Below, one piece after another: positions 1 through 6,804 of a DNA stretch of 11,042 bases. The DNA lies in assembly GCA_002751075.1 (NCBI GenBank), contig NAOQ01000265.1, positions 1 to 11,042 on the forward strand, read 5' to 3'. Positions within the stretch are counted from its first letter, which is position 1. The number at the start of each line of letters is the position of its first letter. Source of the DNA: Ichthyophonus hoferi (lineage: Eukaryota; Opisthokonta; Ichthyosporea; Ichthyophonida; Ichthyophonidae). A program made the position numbers and the translations under genes. Under the pieces are notes generated by a model. It ran no database searches, was not told the DNA's origin, and saw nothing but the letters and a program-made list of their open reading frames with translations.

Positions 1-328
1 GTTATGTGTGTGTGTATTTATTATTATGCTGTTCAAAAGTGAGCTCTGTATTTTAAAACATAATTTATGTGTACAATGTGTGTATGTATGTGAAGTTTCG
101 GTTAACTCATTAAGTGTGGGCTCCCATTACACATAAGCATGTATGTATATATGTACTTAATTATCTATTTGACTTCTAAACCATTTACCTACTTATTAAC
201 GTATACTCTAGGATAGACCTAATCATACGTTCCTTCTATATCTCTATACAACTTATTTATTAATACCTATTAATGGAGTACTAACAACTAAAATTATTTA
301 AACTTTAAATGGCTCTGTTAACCAACAG
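1..328 (+). other. Intron of the DIS3L2-like gene (3' part)
   Basis: No coding frame is seen. The stretch is AT-rich with short TG/TATG simple repeats near 5-20 and 70-90. It ends in a fair acceptor, ttaaccaacag, at 318-328, directly before the conserved coding frame. An in-frame stop at 299-301 shows that the frame cannot continue upstream without splicing. Confidence 0.75.
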
Positions 329-805
329 GAAGCAGTAGTGACGTCTGTTCTAGATCGAGCCTTTGATGTTTATGTACCCAGCTTAGGATTTGACGAACGG
401 ATATATTTAAGCACCAATGACAAGCCGCCTATGAATTACTATGCAGAGATGGTTGGGTATACCCATAACAAGAAACAAGATACTCTTATATTTAATTGGA
501 AGAATGGCAGTGGTCCGTTTGTATCCCCGGATATATCAGGGAGTGATGTGCCTGGGGGACTGGCGACACAGACTATTGGTATATTGTCACGTATCATGGT
601 AGTGGTAGCCAGTGATAATTCCAAGATACCCGTAGTTGCCAGCATTGTTCCTGTCTTAGCAAACAAGCCGCCCGTGTTCGGGCCTCCAACTGGGGATTCT
701 CTGATGGCAGTGCTGAATCAAGCGAAAGAAAAGGAAATAGATGGCCTGGTTACTAAAGTGAAGGAGGTGTCTATCGATTCCGCTGAGGAGTTAGGATATA
801 TATAA
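329..805 (+). CDS. DIS3L2: DIS3L2-like 3'-5' exoribonuclease, last coding exon (partial gene)
   Basis: DIS3L2 is a cytoplasmic RNase II/RNB-family exonuclease that degrades uridylated RNAs independently of the exosome. This exon would hold only the end of the protein: the C-terminal S1-like RNA-binding barrel and a tail. The exon opens in phase 0 after an AG at 327-328 and runs 158 codons to TAA at 803-805. The first residues, EAVVTSVLDRAFDVYVP, followed by GFDERIYL, match the pattern I recall from human DIS3L2 (EAMVMGVLKQAFDVLVLRYG, then QKRIYC). Further on, LIFNW, IGILSRIMVVV and the VVASIVPV strand fit the later S1 strands. A Gly/Ser/Pro-rich loop (GSGPFVSPDISG and after) sits inside the barrel region, and about 45 residues follow it. 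The catalytic RNB domain lies outside the window. Paralogues DIS3 and DIS3L fit less well. The family call is good; the exact paralogue is probable. Confidence 0.82.
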   Translation, partial: EAVVTSVLDRAFDVYVPSLGFDERIYLSTNDKPPMNYYAEMVGYTHNKKQDTLIFNWKNGSGPFVSPDISGSDVPGGLATQTIGILSRIMVVVASDNSKIPVVASIVPVLANKPPVFGPPTGDSLMAVLNQAKEKEIDGLVTKVKEVSIDSAEELGYI

Positions 806-1110
806 TGCCTTAGGGTTATGTGTTTTTTGCAATGGTTTTGGTGTTGTCTAGTAGGATAAGAATGGGAGAGGGCACAGTAGATATTTTCGCTAAGTAAAAA
901 TAATTAATGTTTAATTATCCACTTCTCTCTCTTTACTTTTCACTCCTTCCTTCTTTCGTAAGCTTAAAAATGTATAGTGCACTATAATATTATTCTTAAT
1001 CTATATTTATGTTTCATATCAAATAGATAAAGTTCTAACGCAAACTTTGTCGCGGTATTTCCTTCTTCTTTTTTTGATCATTATAGAAATAAATATTATA
1101 CCAAAGTTTG
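806..1110 (+). other. 3'UTR of the DIS3L2-like gene
   Basis: This runs from the stop codon to the estimated cleavage site. It is AT-rich with pyrimidine-rich patches (about 920-960 and 1060-1075) and no ORF of note. The right end is estimated from the poly(A) signal and is uncertain by tens of bases. Confidence 0.55.
1088..1093 (+). terminator. Poly(A) signal AATAAA of the DIS3L2-like gene
   Basis: A perfect AATAAA lies 283 bases after the stop. It is followed by a GT/T-rich downstream element (agtttgttcacagtgt, then a T run at about 1129-1140), which is the expected layout for cleavage near 1105-1115. Confidence 0.65.
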
Positions 1111-3264
1111 TTCACAGTGTATCTAATGTTTTATTTTTTTATATTAGTTTTAGTACATGGTTTCACAACTTTAGCTCTGCACATTTAAACTTAACTCTGC
1201 TAAAAAATTAGACTCTTACCATTGACTGGTTAGGTGCTATATCAAACGAGCAACGAATAGCAAGGCAGTGATGATAAAATGTGAGGCCCTATTGGTTCGA
1301 TTTTTTACCGTGCACACTTTTAATGTTGGTTTTAATTTTAACGTTTTTAATATCAGTTTTTAATAGGTAGTCTATATTCATTGTAATTTTTTCTTTTAAT
1401 AATGTGCCCATATCTTCATAAATCAAAAACTTCAAACGGGCTTGCGATAACTTTAATCTACAAGTAGATTCTTTATAGCGTAAATATTGGGTACTTAAGG
1501 GATAGATTAATCACCTAGTAATGGTTTTGTCTTAAAAGTCAGCCATTTGACTGAAAAATAATTATAACAAAGCACTATAGTATACACTATTTAAGTGGTC
1601 GTAACGATTATAATACAGTCATTTATTGATTTATAAATAATGTTCAAAGCTAATTGATAAATTATATTTAAACCAGCATATACATGGTTGGTTAGCAATT
1701 GACTATAATTAATTACCAAGCATGTTAGCTAAGTGAAAAAGTAAATAATTAGATTATGGCATATAAGACTCCTGTGATCGCCAACAATATCAGTTATTCT
1801 CAAAAGTAGCTTATTTTGGCATTATGTAAAGTATATATAAGAAATTTTATTGAATAGGTGTTTACTTAAAAATAAACATATATTCAAAAATAGTCATGAG
1901 TTGGTAACAAAATGTTATAATGTAATATTGGCCATACCTATAGCAGATTAGCTTCTCAAATCAGACAAGATGTTGTAATTTCTACTAGATATTGTAATCT
2001 ACAAAATATTTTGTTAAAATTTATAAATATGAGATAATAATTATGCCATTATATACAATAATTATATCTGTGTATTCTAATGTATATAGTGGTAATGCTA
2101 TCCTTGCACTCATAGTTTTCTATGTATATAAAACAATTTTAACTAGTATGTAGTTTTGGATTTTTCATTATGATATTCTAGAGGGTTTTACGCTATCTAT
2201 TTTTTATGTATTATCACGTTACAACATATATCATTCATATAAAAAACGGGATTGTATTAACATATGGTATCATATAATAATACAATGCATTCTCAACACT
2301 TGATAATACAATATAATATCATTAAAAAATATAATAGCATCGTATGCTAGTAATACGACTACGACATTAATCTATAAGTATCAATATATATATAATAAAA
2401 CTACCAATTAAATGCAAAGATTGCGGATAGTTTTCATTCTGTATCCAAAATAATTAATCTCCAGAATAATAAAACGAAATTTACAAGACAATAATCTTGA
2501 AGATCACATTCAACATGGTCCTCTCGTTCAATATTATCTAACTTTTTTACCATCATGTCATATATATTTGCACACAATGAATAATTTTTTGGCCTTGATT
2601 TAACTGTCAACTTAGTAACAATTCTATTATAAATAGATGTTCAAGCTCAACTACCACACAAACCGAATTTCCTTGTCTGCTACTGTATTCAACATCTCCT
2701 TATTTGTACGTAAGATTTACATTTAATTATCTACTTTTTCCAGAATGCATCTCCTAGAGGGAGATAAATTATTCTTACTTATCAGTTTTAAACAGTTGTC
2801 TTTACAATAGCCTTACTGTGAAGAACTTCACCTTTACATTTACTCTCACTCGTATTCTGCGTACTATGAGGCCAATGATTATCTAAATCAATCTAATCTA
2901 TCTTTGGTATTTCGCCTACATTCCTATTGGTAGTCAGCCTTAGCTATAATAAATTTTACGTAGTATTGGACAATAGCTTGCACAATATGATTGGAGGTAA
3001 TAAACCCAAACACTTTCAATAGTATAATTGGATTATTTATTTGTGACAATCATGTAATCTCCTTATGCTTCAACTTATTTTCACATGGTAGGCTACTAAT
3101 TGATACATAATAGCCATAGCAATAATAATAATAATTGCAACCACAACTTTAGAGCTGATTGCATTGTAGTAGATTATATAACACTATAATGCACAATAAT
3201 ATCACTTGTACTGCCCCATGCAGATAAAGCATTATTAGATATCATAGTAGAATGGTTAGATAGT
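1111..3264. other. AT-rich intergenic DNA, no gene seen
   Basis: No convincing coding frame, RNA gene or terminal repeat is seen on either strand. The stretch is AT-rich with many short palindromes expected by chance at this composition (for example a 6-bp stem with a 3-base loop at 2335-2349, and a TATAAATAG string at 2628-2636). It may contain decayed mobile DNA that I cannot name. Confidence 0.5.
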
Positions 3265-3374
3265 AATATCTTGTAACTACAACGCAACAATTTATTTTAT
3301 TTCATCCAATCATTAATTGCTAATTCATAAAAATTATTATGCAATGAATTTAAGCCGTTTGATTGCTGAATCAT
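3265..3374. repeat. Dispersed repeat B, copy 1
   Basis: It aligns with 5719-5823 at roughly 85-90% identity with a few small gaps. Shared blocks include aatatcttg, atttattttat, atccaatcatta and atgcaatgaatttaag, ending at gattgctgRatcat. Similarity stops abruptly at the right end, where this copy meets repeat A and the other copy meets a copia remnant. It is probably a piece of a mobile element, perhaps the same copia element. It is not coding in an obvious way. Confidence 0.75.
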
Positions 3375-3378
3375 GCAC

Positions 3379-3417
3379 CTATTACTAACTCCGCAATGTG
3401 GCCGCGTTAGCCTTTCC
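3379..3417. repeat. Dispersed repeat A, copy 1 (end of the coding relic)
   Basis: A 39-base block matches 5420-5458 at 37 of 39 positions. It is far more GC-rich than its surroundings. On the - strand both copies translate to the string RGHIAELVI, so the block looks like a piece of protein-coding sequence of a mobile element, at the 3' end of the - strand relic that begins here. Confidence 0.75.
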
Positions 3418-4235
3418 TGCATGTTTGGGGACTTTGGTAGTGGAGTTTTGTGGACTCAGAACTCACGCGGATGTCTGTTATTCTATATCCGTCATCTCTG
3501 CGCCAAACGTATCTACCAATCGCTATCCCGGGTAGTGAAGGGAGAGTTGTGTTTCCGTAAGTTGTGTAGGTTCTACTGTGCTAAAATCATGTCCAGTTGG
3601 ATAGCCAAGCAGTTGAAAACCTGGGTAGTTAGCAGACTCTATTTAGAGGATGTCCGAACGATTAAGATGTGCAAAGGGATCAACAATAAGTGGTGCCTGT
3701 GTTGTAAAAATCTGTTGTTCCATTTGTTCCAGTTTCTTAAGTTTCTTTTCCAGTAGATACCTTTCCAGAAGTTACCTTTTTTGGGCGAAGAAAGTAGTGA
3801 AAATAAGTCGCTTTCTGTTGGAGGTATTACGCAATGGAAGCGTGCTGCGCCGGTGAGCGTGCAATAGTCTGAGTGTCTGTTTGTTTATAGGCTTTGGGGA
3901 CTCCAATTAATTGATGTACCGTAGTTCATTTAGCTGGGCTAGCTGTAGTAATGACTCTTGACTTTGGTCTATTCTTAATGGAAAGCTGGGATGGATATAA
4001 CATGATAGCAGGTGTAAATGATGGATCTATCCCTATTTGCCTATAGCACTACTCCATGAAGCAGGAATCAATATTTGACTTAGCACGTTTAGATGCAATT
4101 GTGGTAACTGCACTCTGTGAACAATTAGAGATAGATGCTAGTCCTGGGTGTATGTAACAACTCTTATTATTATCAAACGTGACTGGACAGTCTTCAGTGT
4201 TCCCAGTAAGAGCAATATTTGTATACTGACTGCTA
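3380..4235 (-). pseudogene. Broken mobile-element coding relic, family not recognised
   Basis: The - strand reads as protein-like sequence in separate open stretches, with a base composition clearly richer in GC than the flanks. Examples, each from one stretch, are NTEDCPVTF, SCYIHPGLASIS, PTGHDFSTVEPTQLTE, TTQAPLIVDPFAHLNRSD and RYVWRRDDGYRITD. The last piece, nearest 3380, contains RGHIAELV, which faintly resembles the GHIA core of a CCHC zinc knuckle in gag proteins. That hint is weak. The relic is broken in at least five places and is non-functional. It has no recognisable splice structure or terminal repeats in the window. It could be a fossil gag-like or DNA-transposon accessory protein, or a dead host gene copy. 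It is treated here as a fossil of unknown family. The + strand frames over the same DNA (3373-3756, 3650-3856) are shadows. Confidence 0.55.
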
Positions 4236-4701
4236 TTCTATAATGCTAATAGGGAAAAAGACCTTAAAATAAGAAATGGCAATTACAATAAAGTACGATG
4301 ATTATAATATTATGATCAAATATTTCTTAACTATCGAATCGACTATATATATATTAGTATAGTTAATAAAAAAATAAATGCAAAGGCCTATGCGTCACAA
4401 ACGTATTCGTGTAGTTCACATATCAGTAATATACGCATATGCATAGTGGCGTGAGCATATGCGAGGTTGCCGAGTATGCCAGGGGTCATTTGCAATTTTT
4501 TTTTTCCCGTTTCGTACCAAGCCTTTTTCTTTAACTTAATTTATTATGTTCATGTTTTTTATTTTTTTATTATAACCAATTTTTTTCTTTTTTTTAATGA
4601 AACTAATAATATAGAAAATAAAATAAATACGTTCCCATTTATCCTTTTCCGACCTTTGTTTATCGTGGTTGCTAATTGTAGCTGCATTGATTAATGAATG
4701 T
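4236..4701. other. AT-rich intergenic DNA with T-rich tract
   Basis: No gene is seen. An 8-bp inverted pair TTAACTAT/ATAGTTAA flanks 4335-4358. A hairpin is listed separately at 4434-4463. From about 4491 to 4640 the + strand is T-rich, which creates a low-complexity Phe-rich frame that I do not take as coding. Confidence 0.5.
4434..4463. repeat. Small inverted repeat (hairpin)
   Basis: CGCATATGC (4434-4442) is followed 12 bases later by GCATATGCG (4455-4463), giving a perfect 9-bp stem. Each arm is itself nearly self-complementary (GCATATGC). The function is unknown; it may be part of a decayed element end. Confidence 0.5.
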
Positions 4702-4958
4702 TAAGTGGGGTTATCATTAAGATCCCTATTGGCCAATACAATTCACAGAAGATCACTTGGCCTAGTAGAATGGTTTAATTATGTCAATTACAACACTCTT
4801 CCATTAGTGGAAAATTTAGTTGCTTAACCAGCAATGGACCGAGGACAGAATAGTAATAGATTATTGAGACAAGATCTGATAATTCTAGTGGGCCTCCTCA
4901 ATGACCTTCTGTGAATTATATTATAGTCAATGAGGATCTTTACAATCGGCCCCAAAAA
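4702..4958. mobile_element. Fold-back / MITE-like element with long inverted arms
   Basis: Arms at about 4702-4762 and 4891-4958 are imperfect reverse complements. The core AATTCACAGAAG (4740-4751) pairs exactly with CTTCTGTGAATT (4906-4917). The match extends outward (aagatccctattg at 4719-4731 against caatgaggatctt at 4928-4940) and inward to ggcc on each side. The 130-base centre has no coding frame. This is the structure of a non-autonomous DNA transposon. I cannot fix the exact ends or a target-site duplication. Confidence 0.6.
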
Positions 4959-5419
4959 TGCTTGCAAAAAAGAAGCTTTTGTGAAATAATTGGCGCATAC
5001 AGATTATTATTAGATTACTAGATTGAGTAATAATTTTAATACGTATATATGGCCGCAAATTACGACTTAAATGTTGATTATTTAATATAGTTAATCACAT
5101 TAATAAATATTATTATCGAGTCACTAGAAAATACTTTAAGAATTGATTTCTGTATTTGCTTTTAGATGAGATCTTTTTAACTTTTTTAAAAATATTTTAA
5201 CTAATTCCATTTATTCAAAGTAATTGGCTTAGTACTATCCAATTCGCAAGGCCCCTGATTACGACTTAGATTCTAGATCAGAATCAGTATCGTTAATTGC
5301 GCTTATCGGCTTTAACACCTAGCTTATTATTGGTCAAATCATTCTATGCCCTTAATAAGTCCACATGTAATTTATTAATTAACTCTTAGAATTTTCGCGT
5401 TCATTATAAAACAAACGGA
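4959..5419. other. AT-rich intergenic DNA, no gene seen
   Basis: There are no ORFs or RNA genes. A short motif, attacgactta, occurs twice (about 5059 and 5259). An imperfect hairpin lies around gattctagatcagaatc (about 5269-5285). Nothing else stands out. Confidence 0.5.
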
Positions 5420-5458
5420 CTATTACTAACTCCGCGATGTGGCCGCGTTGGCCTTTCC
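5420..5458. repeat. Dispersed repeat A, copy 2
   Basis: This is the second copy of the 39-base block at 3379-3417, differing at two positions. It stands alone here, without the rest of the - strand coding relic, but still reads RGHIAELVI on the - strand. That suggests a small fragment of a related element. Confidence 0.75.
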
Positions 5459-5718
5459 AGAGATCGGGTAATCAATTTTATCAAATAGAGATATCCTATT
5501 GGCTGAAAGTAATAAGATATTTGTACATTAAATAGTCATAATTGTTTAGATTTGCATCAGATAAGCAACGCGCCAATGCCCACTTACTACTATTATTTTT
5601 ACATTAATATGCTAATAGCTATAGTAGTTTATATTTCGTTACGTTATGCAGCTTATTAGTTATTTTAATCATGATGTTCACATTTTCATTTGCTTCCCAT
5701 AAAGGTTTGATGGAATGC
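5459..5718. other. AT-rich spacer between repeats A and B
   Basis: This is 260 bases without a coding frame. No counterpart is visible at the first locus, where repeats B and A are adjacent. Confidence 0.5.
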
Positions 5719-5823
5719 AATATCTTGAACCTACAATAATTTATTTTATGTTATCCAATCATTACTTGCTAATTATTTAAAATTAATATGCAATGAATTT
5801 AAGCTGTTTGATTGCTGGATCAT
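5719..5823. repeat. Dispersed repeat B, copy 2
   Basis: This is the second copy of the 3265-3374 repeat. It ends exactly where the copia integrase remnant becomes recognisable, so it may be a diverged upstream part of that element, or an older element beside it. Confidence 0.7.
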
Positions 5824-6216
5824 TTGCCCAAGAGCGACGTAACCAGAGCAAAATGGACGAGTGAGAGAATTAATCAAACCTTGTTTACAATGATTCAGAG
5901 TGAACAGATTGAAATTGAGGTTTTACAAAACCTATGGGACGAGGCAATCAAAACAGTGGCTTTCACACTAAATGTTTTACCCACAAAAGCTTACCAGAGT
6001 CAACAAGACCTTGGGATTTGTGGAATCAAACGACTGTTCCTTTCAACAGAGTAAGAGCTTTAGGGTACAGATGCTATTATGAAAGTAAACAGCCCAATAA
6101 AGTAGCACTTAAAGGATGAGAGGCAGTGATGCTTGGGTATCAGGATAAACAGAAAGCAAATAGGCTGTTGAATACCACTCCTGACCATATACGTTATGCA
6201 TCAAGATGATTGTCAG
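5824..6216 (+). mobile_element. Broken Ty1/copia retrotransposon, integrase fragment
   Basis: Copia elements are LTR retrotransposons whose integrase lies ahead of reverse transcriptase. The region reads, in pieces, like the C-terminal part of the integrase core and the segment after it. ERINQTL corresponds to the family's ER-NRTL, LNVLPTKAYQS to the -NR-PTKA- stretch before the PYELW motif, and RALGYRCY with VMLGYQDKQKANR to the R-FGC-AY and F-GY---KAYR blocks. These comparisons are from memory of the family. Only a few hundred bases survive. It is broken in more than one place, with no LTRs, gag or reverse transcriptase found in the window. It is an old, dead fragment just beyond the 3' end of the - strand host gene. 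Confidence 0.72.
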
Positions 6217-6284
6217 AAAACAATACAGATTGGTAACTACAAGACGCTGAAAATATCAAATTTAAAAGAAAAAAAGATAAACAA

Positions 6285-6606
6285 GTTTAATATTTTGAAT
6301 ATTTTATTATTGATATACATTATATAGTATGTCCTGAATCAAGTTGATCCTAAGGGTATTTACGAGAATGCTCTCGCCAACGGGCCAGCAATACCAATAT
6401 ATTCATGCAGGTACTAGGCAATAAATTAAATACGTTCCTAAACTCCAAGGCATAGTCATAGTCAGAAAAGACTCTAACAAGCCTGATACTGATAAGAAAT
6501 CTTACATCCATGTTTCCTTCATAGGACTTAATCCAGGCATTAGTAGAGTCTGAGCTATCTCTATAATGGTCCACACTGAGACTATAATACTAATTACCCT
6601 TGCCTA
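6285..6606 (-). other. 3'UTR of the - strand gene
   Basis: This runs from the stop at 6607-6609 to the estimated cleavage site about 20 bases after the poly(A) signal. A 74-codon open frame lies within it on the same strand (6350-6574). It shows no family resemblance and lies after the stop, so I treat it as UTR. Confidence 0.5.
6303..6308 (-). terminator. Poly(A) signal AATAAA of the - strand gene
   Basis: TTTATT on + is AATAAA on -, about 300 bases after the stop. A T-rich stretch with TTGTTTATC follows on the - strand (about 6290-6265), fitting a downstream element. Confidence 0.55.
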
Positions 6607-6804
6607 TTATTTAGTTGGTTCTGACTTTTTCCTTCTAGCCAAAAGCTCTGCCATAAAATCAGTAGAACCACCTGCTGCCCCTCCATATTTGTTTTTTGGT
6701 ACCTTATTCTTCTTCACAGGGGGAATTGGGAGTGGCGGATTTTTCTTTTTCTCGGCTTCTTGTGCTTCCACTTCATCAATCTTGGAGTCAACTCGTTCTT
6801 TCAA
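6607..6804 (-). CDS. Terminal exon of the - strand gene
   Basis: It follows the acceptor cacttaaacttag (AG at 6806-6805) and begins LKERVDSKIDEVEAQE in phase 0, continuing the helix from the previous exon. It then gives the Lys/Pro hinge, a small Gly/Ala linker (YGGAAGGS) and the basic helix DFMAELLARRKKSEPTK. The stop TAA is at 6609-6607. This is 65 codons. Confidence 0.75.
   Translation of the reverse strand: MKERVDSKIDEVEAQEAEKKKNPPLPIPPVKKNKVPKNKYGGAAGGSTDFMAELLARRKKSEPTK

Noticed and set aside
439-666. - strand frame opposite the DIS3L2-like exon
   Set aside because: Shadow of a conserved coding exon on the other strand.
2628-2636. TATAAATAG string, a possible promoter or LTR TATA box
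   Set aside because: Expected by chance in such AT-rich DNA; no LTR ends, primer-binding site or coding start follow it.
2818-2831. GTGAAG-AA-CTTCAC palindrome
   Set aside because: Short stem and single occurrence, with no context.
3373-3756. 127-codon + strand open frame, and the overlapping one at 3650-3856
   Set aside because: The protein-like signal over this DNA is on the opposite strand. The + frames are Cys/Phe-rich with no family resemblance and look like shadows of the - strand relic.
4467-4694. 75-codon + strand open frame
   Set aside because: It is a Phe/Asn-rich translation of a T-rich low-complexity tract; no motif, and the codon use reflects base composition only.
6350-6574. 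74-codon - strand open frame after the stop of the host gene
   Set aside because: It sits in the predicted 3'UTR, has no splice site or motif, and its length is unremarkable. It could be re-examined if RNA shows a separate exon.
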